Source of the DNA: Albugo candida
Lineage: Eukaryota; Oomycota; Peronosporomycetes; Albuginales; Albuginaceae
DNA: 64,000 nt
Assembly: GCA_905220665.1 (NCBI GenBank)
Contig: CAJNAR010000146.1
Span: 434,001 to 498,000 of the forward strand
Direction of reading: 5' to 3'
Positions 11,602 to 22,702 of this stretch are shown here, one piece after another. Numbering within the stretch: the first letter of the stretch is position 1; each line of letters begins with the position of its first letter. The notes beneath the pieces are model-generated. The model saw only the letters and a list, made by a program, of their open reading frames with translations. It searched no databases and had not been told where the DNA came from. The position numbers were made by a program, and so were the translations under genes.

Positions 11602-11979
11602 ATGACACGGGGAAGCTATCAACCGTCTCAAAATGTCGACAACTTTTTGCGTGAGAAGCCCAGTACTCGCCGACATCAGCCTCCAGGAGGTGGGTCTTCT
11701 GTTGGCTCTTTGATATACGGAGGCAGCACAGAGAGTTCTTTTGCTGGACATAATGCTTTCTATCTACGGCGTAAAGAGGACAGGCCAGAATACAATGCTG
11801 TACTATCGGCTAGGAACACGAGTCAGCAGAATCAACTGGTCACAAGGAATCGACAAGATATATCTTCGAATCAGTATGCATCAGGTCCCAATCAGAATGT
11901 TGGTAATGTGCTCACAGATCGTCGAACGACTCGCGTGCATGCTCCTCCTGGTGGAGTGTCCTCGATTGTGCTAGGATAG
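11602..11979 (+). CDS. SPIRAL1-like microtubule-associated protein
   Basis: Small hydrophilic protein of 125 residues from the ATG at 11602; an upstream in-frame ATG-less stretch is ignored. It carries two copies of the SPIRAL1 signature: an N-terminal copy (QNVDNFLREKPSTRRHQPPG then GGSS) and a C-terminal copy (QNVGNVLTDRRTTRVHAPPG then GVSS). The plant SPIRAL1 family has the same arrangement, QNxGNFLTDRPSTKVHxxPGGGSS. In plants these proteins bind growing microtubule ends and control cortical array orientation. The middle is Gln/Asn-rich and probably disordered. The related animal Jupiter/HN1 motif (RPPGGGSS) is shorter and fits less well. It lies 190 bp downstream of GDI on the same strand. 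Confidence 0.75.
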   Translation: MTRGSYQPSQNVDNFLREKPSTRRHQPPGGGSSVGSLIYGGSTESSFAGHNAFYLRRKEDRPEYNAVLSARNTSQQNQLVTRNRQDISSNQYASGPNQNVGNVLTDRRTTRVHAPPGGVSSIVLG

Positions 11980-12024
11980 AGTCCAAGTCATACTGCTGTT
12001 TGTTTTATAACATGTGGAATATAA

Positions 12025-13451
12025 TCATTGTGGATCTATTTGAGGTAGTGCGATCATCGCGATGCCATTTTTGACATTTTTGATACATTCCCATCTTCCA
12101 AATCGATGCTCTTGTCCAACACCTGCAACTAGAAATCGTCCGCCGGAATCAAAGCACAATCCGTTAATGAATCCGCATAGTGGAATCGTATTCACACAAG
12201 CTAAAGTGCGAGCTTGCAGGTCAGCTTTCCATAAACGGATGCATCCATCGCTGGACCCTGACGCAATTAAATCACTTCGAGACATGACTGCAACGCTACA
12301 GATCCATTTCCCGGCTCCATGAGCATTTGGATGAACAAAAACAGGCTTCTTACGCCCATTAGACCAGAGCGTTAACGATCCATCATCTCCACCGGTGACA
12401 TAGTATTCATTTGTGATCATCTTGATGCAATCCAATGACCCGGAATTGCCATAAAGTATCAATTGACTCTCTTCTGGAATCTTCCACAATCGGACACTTC
12501 GATCACGGCCACAGCTAACAACACGTTCTTTATGTGTGCTGTCTAGACTATTCACTTGTGCTTGATGACCGAATAATGTCTCAACATACCCCATTTCGGT
12601 GAGGTTCCAATGCTTAATTGTGCGATCATATGAGCCGGAGAACAAGGAACTACTCCGAGCGCAAAATGAAAGAGCTGAAACTGAATCTCGATGGCCGGAA
12701 AAACTTTCCAAGACTTTTTTCTTCTCTACATCCCAAATGTGGACTAGTCGGTCACAGCCACCAGTAGCTAGATACTTTCCATCGAAAGTCAACGCTGTCG
12801 ACAAAATGGCCCGCTGGTGATCCTTATTAGCTGTCACGCTGTCGTCTTTAGGGAAAACCAATTTTGTTTTCACTTGGTCCTTCAAATTCCAGCATAAAAC
12901 AGTCCCATCTTTGGAAACGGAGAAAGCTGCTTGACCATTTTCAGCCAAGCACACAGCTGTGACGGAAAGCTAAAATACGAAAATTGAGCTTAATAATGAA
13001 TGTTGTTGCGTAGAGCACCTACCCGATGTCCTTTGAGGAACTTTACGGACTCGCAATCGAATTCAAATTCTTCAAATTTTTCAGCCAATTTCCGAAAGCC
13101 TTTTCCAGCTGCTTCCTGTGCATCTTGCAAGAGCTTTGCTCCAATTCTGTCATCAAATGTCTTGGAGGAATCATCGTCGTTTTCTGTTATATCCTGAGCC
13201 TTGATTTTATCCAAATACTCTTTTGCAAGTCTGATTCGTTTCTCCTGAGCCGTTTCTTGTGCTTCTTCCTCAGACTCATGCTCGGTATCGTTTCCAGAGC
13301 CGTTTGAGTCGCTTTCAGAAGTCAAATCAGTTTCTTGTTCATTTTTGTTAGACGACCAGTCGAATGCAATCCCTGTAGAGCTCTTTTTTGCCTTTGCGGG
13401 TGGACCCTTTTTTGTCGGTTGCGGCTTGCGAGCTCCAATCTTTCGCTTCAT
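12025..13451 (-). CDS. RRP9: U3 snoRNP protein RRP9 (U3-55K), WD40
   Basis: Two exons: 13451-13023 and 12969-12025, intron 53 nt (GTAGGT...TTTTAG), 457 residues. The start is the ATG that opens with KRKIGARK; the triplet upstream is TTG. The N-terminus is basic and acidic-serine-rich with the family helix around AQEKRIRLAKEYLDKIK. After the junction (FLKGHR | LSVTAVCLA) come WD repeats, including DGTVLCWNLK, GGCDRLVHIWD, GSYDRTIKHWNL, GRDRSVRLWK and GSSDGCIRLWK. RRP9 binds the U3 B/C motif in the small-subunit processome in the nucleolus. Length and domain order fit human U3-55K (475). Confidence 0.93.
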
Positions 13452-13526
13452 GATAGCTTCCAATAGTAGAAGATAAAAACCGGTTCAAAACCAGTATCCA
13501 GTTACATGTTAGTACTTTACCCACAA

Positions 13527-13763
13527 ATGCTTCGCAGAGCGCGCATCCGGAAGCTGCTGCTTTGCTATCTACGCACGCAGGTGAAATCAAATATTCCTAC
13601 GGCTTATCCGGTTCATGACGACGTTCTAGAACAGTCTATTGATGTTGTTGATACGATGCCAAATAAATTGTTGGTTTTGTGTAAACAAAAGTGTTATATT
13701 TTTGGCGACAGGTGGACTGAGACTTGTAGGTCTATGAAACCACACTTTCTTGAAAACAGTTGA
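13527..13763 (+). CDS. hypothetical short ORF with mitochondrial-presequence-like start
   Basis: An ORF of 78 residues opening with MLRRARIRKLLLCYLRTQ, a basic amphipathic stretch typical of mitochondrial targeting peptides. Its ATG lies only 76 bp from the divergent RRP9 start, so a shared promoter is plausible. GT/AG pairs inside (for example 13673-13702 or later) could extend it into the following frame, whose basic and hydrophobic reading continues to about 14016, but no junction is convincing. No family is recognised; it may be a small spliced mitochondrial protein or a chance ORF. Confidence 0.3.
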   Translation: MLRRARIRKLLLCYLRTQVKSNIPTAYPVHDDVLEQSIDVVDTMPNKLLVLCKQKCYIFGDRWTETCRSMKPHFLENS

Positions 13764-14726
13764 TGCACGTACCCACTCTTTCACTGGTACGGATATCAAT
13801 GCTACGTGCAAAATTAGTGCTATTTACGGCAATCAATCTTGCTTATGATATATGCTGTTGGAACCTTTACACGCAACAGACTCGATACAGTGTTGACATG
13901 TTGGTCATTCTGCTTGCATCGCTAATGTTATTCTCGAACATTCAGAGCCTTCACATGGATTGTGATGAAAGCCATGCTGACAAACATCATACTATCGAGC
14001 AGCCGAAGACATTTTGAACAGACTTTCCGTACAATTCTAGTCGAAAAGCAATCTGAAGATTTTGGTTGAGCAAGTCAATAATCGAACCACGATGGCGTTT
14101 CGATTGAGACACGGCACGTTATGTCAAGGTTTTCCGCATTCTCAACTTCTTGAATCCTTTGTACTAATCCGTTTTCGTTATTAGCTCTATCATCATAGAA
14201 TCGGCACTATTATAGTTGAGCCGGGATCAAGCATTTCCATGTAAAGCCTGTCGCACAGATATTGCATGTGATATGACGAGGCTGGGACAGAAGCGTTGCA
14301 ATAAAATATTGTCCGATTCGTAATTCACAGTACAAGCGATCAGAAATGCGGCTTGTGAGATCATTGGTCTAACCTCATTGTGCTATATTACTGTATAATA
14401 AAGATTGCACATTCATGCAGAGTGTAGCTATCCTTTTGCGAATTCTGTCCGTTTGATGCTCTATTGTACAAAATACCATTAAATGTGTAAAGTCATCCAA
14501 TCCCATTCAAGCGTTATCACACTTAGTTTTATCTGCTTGAACTACTCTCTCTACTGCCAAATGCCATTTGTGTTTACAATGGCGCAGTGCACACAGGATG
14601 CAAAGTATAGAGACATTACCGCATGCATTAAAAAAAGCGAATTCTTATTATAGAATGCTAATTCTGAAGCTCTCATCAGTTTTCGTCTGCAGCCCGAGTC
14701 AAATCGCTATTTCGAACACGCAATAT
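13764..14726. other. gene-poor spacer
   Basis: About 960 bp, the largest apparently non-coding stretch in the window. Frames are broken by stops; short ORFs show no domain and no frame can be joined convincingly by splicing. It may include the 3' end of the preceding small gene and the promoter of the SH3 gene. No tRNA cloverleaf or repeat was seen. Confidence 0.5.
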
Positions 14727-16331
14727 ATGTCGACCTTACCTGCATTGGCTGTGCGACCAAAGGTGCCCCTGCGGCAAGTTAGTAACCTCAATGATGCTTC
14801 TATCGATGCGTACTCGAATATTGAGAATATGACTTCGAGATCCGATACTACTCATGATTCTGCTGGAAGTCGTATACGGGGAAACACAGGTCGAGTAGCA
14901 CGAAGCGCCAAAGACAATCGGCTCTATGAAGCACGGCTGCTTCACCAGTACCAATACTCTGACGAAGAAGAAATCAACCTCCTTGCTGGAGAAATTGTTC
15001 AAATTTTAGCGAAGAAGCATTCAGGTACCTATAAATGCAGATACAACGACAAAGTTGTGTATATTCCATCGTCCAACTTGGAAATATTGGAAGAAGCTTC
15101 CGATGGCAGTGATATTGAAAACATCAAAAAGAGCCGAAGAAAGAAGAAGAACAGAGGGGCTAGTACAACTTTTCGACATGATGAGGACTGGCCTCAAGAT
15201 CCAGACGGTGGATCAAATGGCAACGCAGGCGGAACGAATGCGCAATTTGAGAGCAGGAAAGCTCGCAAGAAGCATCGAAAACATCGTCGACATCGAAAAG
15301 AAAAGCAGAATTCTGATAGTAGTGCTATTGAATCCGAGCTGGACCAATCACAAAAGTTAAGCGGGCGGGACGTTTCAGTCGAAGGTAATGGAGACGATGA
15401 AGACCTTAGCGATTACGACCCTAGCGAGTTGCCACGTCATCGCCATCGCCGTCATCATCGTTCAAAACGAGTAGATACCGAAGCAGACGATGAAAATCTC
15501 GAAAACTCGGAATTGGTGCGTCACCATCGACATCGACATCATCGCCGCCACCATAAGGAAAAATCACAAGGAAAAGAAGCCGGTGGTAATTTTAGAAAAT
15601 TGGAGGATAGACATGGTCAGTATATCAACAGCAGTATAATTGTTGAAGAAAATAGCAGCGAGGAAGATCAAGCGTTGAAGGACAGCTACCACAGCACGTC
15701 TCCTCTTCCTTTACATAATGAGAACAGTGGTGAGGGAAAGCTTGCTGCAATAGAAAAGCGGACTGAGCAACTGACATTGCAAGAAAAGTCACCAACAGCA
15801 AACACTCAGCAAGGAACAAATTCCAGCGTGCCCTCTGCAGCAAAGAAATCTGTTCAGATCGCCTCAATTGATGAGTCAGCACAATCTACCATAAAACACG
15901 ATGAAAGTCGCAAAAACGAAAGCGTAGATGTCAAACAAGGAAAGGTTGGATTCGGAAAACAAATTGGCGATAAGGTGCGTCATTTGCTGGGAAGAAAAAA
16001 TGAGGTGGCACGCAAAGAAGCGTCTGGAATCCTCAATGCATGTGCAGGAACGGTGCAAGGAGAGGAAGGTTGGTACGAGCACGGTGATCACGAGCGATAT
16101 TACTTTACTTTGGTCGATAACAAGTGGAATCTGCTGTATGGGCCAATCAGTGAAGAAAACTTCGATTTGTATTGTATTGCGGTAAGTTGCTTTCAATGCT
16201 TTATGATATACGTTTTGATGCCTTCTAATTAGGTCACAGAGCGGAATCGGATGGTCGAATTACCACCGACATTTTTACACAAATCAGGGTTTTTTCTGGA
16301 CCGTTACTTTCATGTTCGGAAACTAGACTAG
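14727..16331 (+). CDS. SH3-domain protein with Lys/His/Arg-rich low-complexity region
   Basis: Two exons, 14727-16181 and 16233-16331 (51-nt intron GTAAGT...ATTAG), 517 residues. The ATG at 14727 (MSTLPALAV) is preferred although the frame is open upstream. An SH3 domain spans about residues 67-118 (YEARLLHQYQYSDEEEINLL, then GEIVQIL and VYIPSSNLEIL). Next come long tracts of RHRHH, KKHRKHRRHRKEK and acidic serine, probably disordered. The C-terminal 70 residues (GWYEHGDHERYYFTLVDNKW and following) form a conserved-looking module ending in HVRKLD. SH3 proteins bind proline-rich partners in endocytosis, actin or signalling; the partner here is unknown. Splicing replaces an intron-encoded tail with 32 residues rich in aromatic and basic positions. 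Confidence 0.75.
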
Positions 16332-16438
16332 ATGCCACAACTGAGCAATTCCTACAGCTTCCATACAAAAACTTGAGCAATGTGGTATAAGTGGCCATTA
16401 TTATGTAATGTCGTACAGTCATTGGGCAATTGAGCTCC

Positions 16439-18373
16439 ATGGGAAGCAGCAAAAGAAAAAAGCTCTGTCAATCGCGAAGGAGGAAACCTCCCCAACAATT
16501 ACAGTCGGGGAAGAGTCGCACGTTTTCGGGAAACAGCACGCATACAAAAAAAAATGAGTATAAGACTTGCAGTGAACGTATACCTGCTTCAACCAGTATT
16601 GAAACCTTAACTTTGGCTCTACCGAGCGATTATCTTGATCAAATTCACCTAAACTATGAAGATTTAACCTTAAGTTTAACGCTTCAGGATGTGCCCTATA
16701 TTACGACCACATCTCGGGTATGTGATACGGCACTTCTTGAGGAATTGAACGCCGCCAAAGCTTCATTGACGGAATTTTGGACGTCAGATGAGCGGATGTA
16801 TTGCAATGCGCGATCGCGCGCGAACCCGTACGAGAAGATAGGATACTCTCATTTATTTCAGAACCGGGCCGCATTGAAATTGGCCGAATTGGACGCTCAA
16901 TTCTCGCCAAAGCTTTCAGATCCGCATCTCCTTCCCGAGGAAAGTAATGTTCTTTTTTTTGCGGATATATGCGCTGGTCCTGGAGGATTCACTGAGTATT
17001 TGTATTGGCGGAAAAAATGGAAATGCAAAGGATGGGGATTTACTCTAAAAGGTGTGTGTGACTTTGAGTTAGAGAAATTCAATCCCTGTATCGTGGCTGA
17101 TACGTTTGAGATTGATTATGGGATCCTCGGTGATGGTGACATTTACGCTAAGGAAAATATCTTATCATTTCAAGAAAGGGTGCTGGCATGCACAAAGGGA
17201 AGAGGAGTTGCTCTTGTGACTGCGGATGGAGGATTCAGTACAGACGGTGACTGGTATCGTCAAGAATTTCTTACTAAACGACTCGTGCTCTGTGAATGTC
17301 TTACCGCTTTGTGTGTCTTACGACAAGGAGGCACATTTGTGTGCAAATTTTTTGATATATTCCAAGATTTCACCATTGAACTGATCTACCTTATGACGCT
17401 GGTATTCGAAAAGGTTTATATCACCAAGCCAATCCAATCAAGGCCGGCCAACTCGGAACGATTTCTTGTATGCAGAGAGCGCAAGGCTGGTAATCTCACA
17501 AAATTAATCGATTATTTGTTTTGTGTCAGTCAGAAGCTTGAAAGTATGGGATTCAAGGCAGCGAATTCCAAACCAACGGGAGATGTGGACCGTATTTGCG
17601 AAATAAATTCAACGTCTTTTTTGGCCAGCATGAAGCGAGTCGTGGAAGGTATTTGTGGGCGGCAAATTCAGGCGCTTTATAACATTCAGAATTATTTCCA
17701 TAATGCACAACTTGAGCCATTCTGTGATCAGGCTCTCATTCGGCGCGAAGCGCTTGCATCATGGAATTTGCCACATGGTCGACATATGGCACAACGCAAA
17801 TCTTCTTCAACTGCAGAAGAAATGAAATCACTTCTCAATGATTACCTTCTCGATCAAATATCTCAGTTGAGCTCCTCCTTTGTCGATCCACTTGAAGATT
17901 TATCGGATACTGCTTGCCTGATTTGCGAGCCAAATCCCATTTTTGGTGTATTGGTCTCACTACAAAATCAAGTGTTTTTTATGCATAAAAGCAACCAATC
18001 TGACGAATCGGTCCTCTCGTACCAAAAAGTGGCAAACGCGATGCTACCAAAAGGATCCGTTCTATTTGCCGAAAAGATGAAAGACGAAAGGTATGGTATC
18101 ATCGACGCACACATTCTTTGCAACGAAACTCTCAATAAAAAGGATTTTAAAGCTCGTTTATTGTCAGTGGATACACTGATGGCTGGTGTGTGTGCATGTA
18201 CATCCTATTCGCCTGATGGGCCGCTAGTCTCACATCCATCTTTGAGCCAGGAAGAGGCTAAAATTTGTACCGAAAAACGCTCACAGGATTCGTTCATCTT
18301 ACGCATTCCCATTCAACCAAAGTCTTTTATAGAAGCACTAAAAACGGTCCATCTTTTTGGGCCGAATGAATAG
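16439..18373 (+). CDS. cap-specific mRNA (nucleoside-2'-O-)-methyltransferase, CMTR1-like
   Basis: Intronless, 644 residues from ATG 16439 (MGSSKRKK; the triplet upstream is TTG). It contains a RrmJ/FtsJ-type fold. The SAM-binding motif FADICAGPGGFTEYL lies near residue 173, a catalytic Asp in TADGGFSTDG near 263, Lys in GGTFVCKFFD near 302 and Glu in RPANSERFLVC near 340, completing the K-D-K-E set. An N-terminal basic Ser/Lys/Arg-rich segment may carry a nuclear signal. The closest known pattern is CMTR1, which methylates the ribose of the first transcribed nucleotide (cap 1). The G-patch and WW domains of animal CMTR1 are not evident, as in many protists. The downstream 250 residues may be the inactive guanylyltransferase-like region. 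Confidence 0.88.
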   Translation: MGSSKRKKLCQSRRRKPPQQLQSGKSRTFSGNSTHTKKNEYKTCSERIPASTSIETLTLALPSDYLDQIHLNYEDLTLSLTLQDVPYITTTSRVCDTALLEELNAAKASLTEFWTSDERMYCNARSRANPYEKIGYSHLFQNRAALKLAELDAQFSPKLSDPHLLPEESNVLFFADICAGPGGFTEYLYWRKKWKCKGWGFTLKGVCDFELEKFNPCIVADTFEIDYGILGDGDIYAKENILSFQERVLACTKGRGVALVTADGGFSTDGDWYRQEFLTKRLVLCECLTALCVLRQGGTFVCKFFDIFQDFTIELIYLMTLVFEKVYITKPIQSRPANSERFLVCRERKAGNLTKLIDYLFCVSQKLESMGFKAANSKPTGDVDRICEINSTSFLASMKRVVEGICGRQIQALYNIQNYFHNAQLEPFCDQALIRREALASWNLPHGRHMAQRKSSSTAEEMKSLLNDYLLDQISQLSSSFVDPLEDLSDTACLICEPNPIFGVLVSLQNQVFFMHKSNQSDESVLSYQKVANAMLPKGSVLFAEKMKDERYGIIDAHILCNETLNKKDFKARLLSVDTLMAGVCACTSYSPDGPLVSHPSLSQEEAKICTEKRSQDSFILRIPIQPKSFIEALKTVHLFGPNE

Positions 18374-18570
18374 TCGTTCGGTGTTCGCAGGCGTGGATAT
18401 GGAATTCGACTGGCATCTCCAATTTGGTCCAGTTCCCTACTATTGTTAAATTACTAAAGGTAGCCTCAGTTTACTATATTCTTTCATAATATCATAATTG
18501 AAATATTCATTTACAGCAAGCGCACGCTTTAATAGGCGCATTGCAGTACTAAATTTTCAACGAAGGGGAG

Positions 18571-18939
<369 letters not shown>

Positions 18940-19089
18940 TAAACTGAATATCGCGTACAAGATAGTTTCTATCAAGAATAAGAAACTACGTAATACATAC
19001 CAATCGGTGGCATCAGTATACCATCTTTTGCTTTGTTCATTTCGCTTGTTGCACAGGATATGGAACACATATATTAGCACCAGGGTTAA

Positions 19090-19485
19090 TTACAACGAAA
19101 TAACACAAATATCGTGAAATGCGCCGTCCGAAAATCGTAAATTACATTCTTCGCCATCCTCTTGTAACACTTCAATGTCTGTTTCGAGGAGCGCCGAATT
19201 ATCTACACGATCGCCTTGCATGAGAAAGAAGCGCTCGTAGATAGGATACGCATTTATATCCTGGAGCATTCTTCCTAGATTATATATAATTGCGGTTCCG
19301 CTTTTGCTGAAAGTACCCGGCGCCTTTTCCGCGTTTTCTTCGTTCAAATTCACCACGGATCGCACAAGTAATTCATGCAATCCAGTGTAGAGAACCAGAT
19401 AGATTGTCAAGATCCCCAAATGAGTCCAAAAGCTTCTCAGATGCATAAACGCTGCAGGCAAGCCGTTCTCTCTTCCGTGGTTCAT
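19090..19485 (-). CDS. hypothetical small membrane protein
   Basis: ORF of 131 residues with one clear hydrophobic helix (THLGILTIYLVLYTGLHELL, residues about 21-40), and an acidic C-terminal half. It starts 60 bp past the RCC1-gene stop on the same strand, and CAG precedes its ATG, so it could instead be a terminal exon of an alternative RCC1 transcript. I found no GT donor that would skip the RCC1 stop without cutting a repeat. The helix followed by a short loop is faintly like DUF1279/FAM210 proteins, but not enough to name it. Confidence 0.45.
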   Translation of the reverse strand: MNHGRENGLPAAFMHLRSFWTHLGILTIYLVLYTGLHELLVRSVVNLNEENAEKAPGTFSKSGTAIIYNLGRMLQDINAYPIYERFFLMQGDRVDNSALLETDIEVLQEDGEECNLRFSDGAFHDICVISL

Positions 19486-19545
19486 AAGCTGGAATTAAAA
19501 ACAACGAATGCCGTTATATCTTATTTGGTATTACATTTATGACCA

Positions 19546-20975
19546 TCAAGTCCGAAAAGAGAAATCTTTATCGACAGCTTCCGCAAAAGGTTTTGTGAGA
19601 GCGCCCATGTGAGAGTACCCACATGTCACAGAGACCACATTGTACCTATCTAAGCTCTCTATTTGTGCGGGCTGCAACAGCGTCTTTCGCTCCCCATGTC
19701 CTAAACAGCTGCTGTGACCTTTGCCAAATGTGTATAATTTCCCGGTCGACGACAATGCCGCAGTGTAATACCGACCGCACTTGACTGAGATGATTTCTTC
19801 GTCTTGCAATATAGTCATTTCGTGAGGTTCCAGCCATAATTTTGCTCCCCACATAAACATCTTCCCATCTTTGGTAACAGCAGCCGCGTGGTCGTAACCT
19901 GCCGATACTTGAGTGACATTGAGGTTGCTCAAGGCTTCGACCACAACTGGAATTGTCTCCATATTATAATAATCTACCGTCAAGCCTCCTCCGAGACCTA
20001 GTTGGCTATCTGTAAGACAGTAGAAATCAATACACAAGGCGAGACAGAAATTGACAACGTACGACTATTAATTCCCCAGCTGTATACCTCACCATGCTCA
20101 GTTATTGCAAAGGTGAAGTCTCGTCCAGCAGAGATTGACGCAACATTTTGATCAGCAAAGTACTCGATAGGTTCTGGCACTTCGAAATTGTCCGATGCTC
20201 CATTACCTAGCCGACCATACTCCCCATTTCCCCACGCCCAAATCTCACCATCTTTTGTCAGTGCTACAGTATGCAATTCACCACATTCGACAGATTTGAT
20301 TGGAACTCCTTGGTCTACTAAGGTTCGCACTAAACGAGGAATCGACTCATCTTCGCCCCCTGCATGGCCAAGAGCACCACTTCCTTTCAATGTAGATCCT
20401 CCCCATCCCCAAGTGAATAGCTTTCCTTCTTCGTCCACCGCAGCTGTATGATATTCCCCACAAGAAATATCAACAATCTTGATGCCCTCTAGCGCATCAA
20501 CAAGGCGAGGAACGCATTCGATATCTTGATTGCTGGATCCATGGCCGAGTTGATGATACTCATTGGAACCCCAAGTGTAAAGCTTTCCCTCTTCATCGAC
20601 TGAAGGAAAGGAACATATGAGAGAATGAAGACGCATTAGCTGACAATTCACATCATACTTGCGGCACTATGAGCGGCTCCAAAATCGAGCTTGGCTACGC
20701 TTTTTCCTTCAAATGACTCCAATAGAATCGGGAAAAGCTCTTCGTATGAATTCCGGATGCCAGTTTTTTCAAAACTCCCGTGACCCAATTGGCCTTGTGT
20801 TCCTGTTCCCCAAGTGAACACTGAAACAATGCATTATGATACGTTTCTGCATGTGACGGAGAATGAGAGTCTTACCGCTGGCTTGTGTAGACAGCGCTCT
20901 ATTCCTTTGTCTAGTGGCTAGTCTGTTGACAGTCGCTGCCGCGCGCAATGTGATATAAATACGAGATCGCAGCAT
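19546..20975 (-). CDS. RCC1-repeat protein with mitochondrial-type presequence
   Basis: Four exons: 20975-20876, 20820-20659, 20599-20063, 20009-19546 (introns 55, 59 and 53 nt), 420 residues. The first exon encodes MLRSRIYITLRAAATVNRLA, an Arg-rich, acid-free leader typical of mitochondrial import. Seven-bladed RCC1 repeats follow, for example VFTWGTGTQGQLGHG, LYTWGSNEYHQLGHG, IWAWGNGEYGRLGNG, MFMWGAKLW and LYTFGKGHSSCLGHG, each with the CGxxHT(A/V)A step. The layout is like mitochondrial RCC1L/WBSCR16 proteins, which support mitoribosome assembly or fusion, rather than nuclear Ran-GEF RCC1. That specific role is inferred. All three junctions restore a repeat in frame. Confidence 0.88.
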
Positions 20976-21217
20976 TTTCGACCAGGAATTTCCAATCAAT
21001 CTTGGAGCAACATTCACGTCACCTCTAATCGACAATGTGTCTTGAAGACATTCGTCCAATCACCGAAAGCAAATCGTGCTCTTGCTAAGAAAGTCACTTG
21101 CGAGGAGAATTTAGGCATTTGGCACATTAATTTAATCGACTGCAGCTCCTCACGTATATCATACCGAAGCAAAGAACTTGTTTATCTGGTGAATTGTATA
21201 CTTTGAAAGGATTGTGC

Positions 21218-22537
21218 ATGACAAATGCTGAAAACGAGGTTTTGGAGAGTCATAATTGGTGGTGTTTACTATCAGCAACACATGAGAATCGACTATATCG
21301 TAATGCTCTGATAATAAAATTGAGAAACAAGTGCATATTGTGGTCCCAACGAGCATTACTTGGATTTATCTTTCCGGCTTTTGTTCTGTGTATCCTTCTC
21401 AATTTCGAGATTTACTACTTGCTGGCTTGCTGCTATGTCTTAGTTCCTCTCGGCAGTTTGGAGGTCATGTGGGTGTTGTCCCATACTCGATCTCAGTTAA
21501 GTAAACATCAAAATAATCGTGTTGAGATACCTGCAGGTGTCGGAGATCATGTTATACTCGAGGAAGGATCACAGGGATCAGAAATTGGTTGTTATCGGGA
21601 TAATTGTGACTTTATAATGGTGGCTTCGACAGGACCCAAGGATCGATCTACTATTTTAAAGCGCTGGGTGTCATCAGGCCTTTTGTTATCAATCACTAGC
21701 GGCGTTTTCATTGGAGTTGCATTGGTGGAAACTCACCAATTGGTTGATTCTAAAAATCATCCACATAGCATTCACACAATCTATACATTTTGCCTGATCT
21801 CATTTGTATCATCTGTTTATTGTGGTTGTCTCGTTCCAGATATGGCTGATGGTATGGTGATGCTTGTATACCAAGCATGCTTTTTGTCGTACAGTTTGAA
21901 CACTTTTTTGATCCAACAAGGCTTAGCCGTCAAACACTATATCGATTCACTTTTCTTATTACTGATGGAATTTGTGTTGATGGCTGCAATACGCGTCATT
22001 CAAAGTAACGATATTATGGAATCGGTTATGGCGATCTTATTTGACTCAATTGGGTTATTAGGCATCGTCGCACCAATGATTTTACTATCCGATTGTTTAT
22101 CCAATCCTGCATTGCACTTCCTTCGTCACGACCTAATTCATTTCTTTCTCTGTTTTTGGTTTTCTGAGCTCGGTCGGGTCTCTTCGAAGATATTGATCCC
22201 CATTCTTTGCAAGCAGAGACGTTCAAAATTGCATTGGGACAGCTTCGAAAGGCCGGCTTTCTTGCTGGCTCTAATAGGAGGATTATTGGGTCTCTCTTTC
22301 AGCTTTATGGTATTTCGAAAGAGTCGTTTTCCGCTTATTGAGGCGACAACAGGAGTGATAGCTCTCGTAATTTCTCAAGTCTTTCGGGCGTTTTGCACTG
22401 CATGCCAGAGATTTGCTTGCTTTAACGATTCCTACTCGCTTTCTTCGTATAGGATCGTTGGTTGCCTGATCCCATTTCTAATCGCGTTTGTCATCATTTA
22501 TCCTTATTTAACGTTCTGCATATTAAAAATAAATTAG
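21218..22537 (+). CDS. polytopic membrane protein of unknown function
   Basis: Intronless, 439 residues from ATG 21218 (MTNAENEV). At least nine hydrophobic helices are visible, two before a polar loop at about 90-150 and the rest spread over 155-435. The segment around WFSELGRVSS and the following basic loop faintly recall CDP-diglyceride synthetase family helices, but the diagnostic SDxxAYxxG signature is absent, so that is not claimed. It probably sits in an internal membrane. It starts 242 bp from the divergent RCC1 gene. Confidence 0.6.
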   Translation: MTNAENEVLESHNWWCLLSATHENRLYRNALIIKLRNKCILWSQRALLGFIFPAFVLCILLNFEIYYLLACCYVLVPLGSLEVMWVLSHTRSQLSKHQNNRVEIPAGVGDHVILEEGSQGSEIGCYRDNCDFIMVASTGPKDRSTILKRWVSSGLLLSITSGVFIGVALVETHQLVDSKNHPHSIHTIYTFCLISFVSSVYCGCLVPDMADGMVMLVYQACFLSYSLNTFLIQQGLAVKHYIDSLFLLLMEFVLMAAIRVIQSNDIMESVMAILFDSIGLLGIVAPMILLSDCLSNPALHFLRHDLIHFFLCFWFSELGRVSSKILIPILCKQRRSKLHWDSFERPAFLLALIGGLLGLSFSFMVFRKSRFPLIEATTGVIALVISQVFRAFCTACQRFACFNDSYSLSSYRIVGCLIPFLIAFVIIYPYLTFCILKIN

Positions 22538-22702
22538 ATCGTCTGACGGTCAACTGGCTTTTGCTTCCTTTTGTCTGTCGTCGGACAACAAGATCTCTCT
22601 CGGATTGGTTTATAATCAGACTTGAAGTAGAAGTAATGACCAATCACAAAGCAAATACTAAATCTTGTGAACGAGTATTATTTTCCAACTCGTACGCTTT
22701 GA

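Noticed and set aside
13764..14726. A tRNA or structured RNA in the large spacer.
   Set aside because: No acceptor stem, D-loop or T-loop pattern could be matched.
21218..22537. Calling the polytopic protein a phosphatidate cytidylyltransferase.
   Set aside because: Only a faint helix resemblance; the diagnostic SDxxAYxxG and metal-binding motif are absent.
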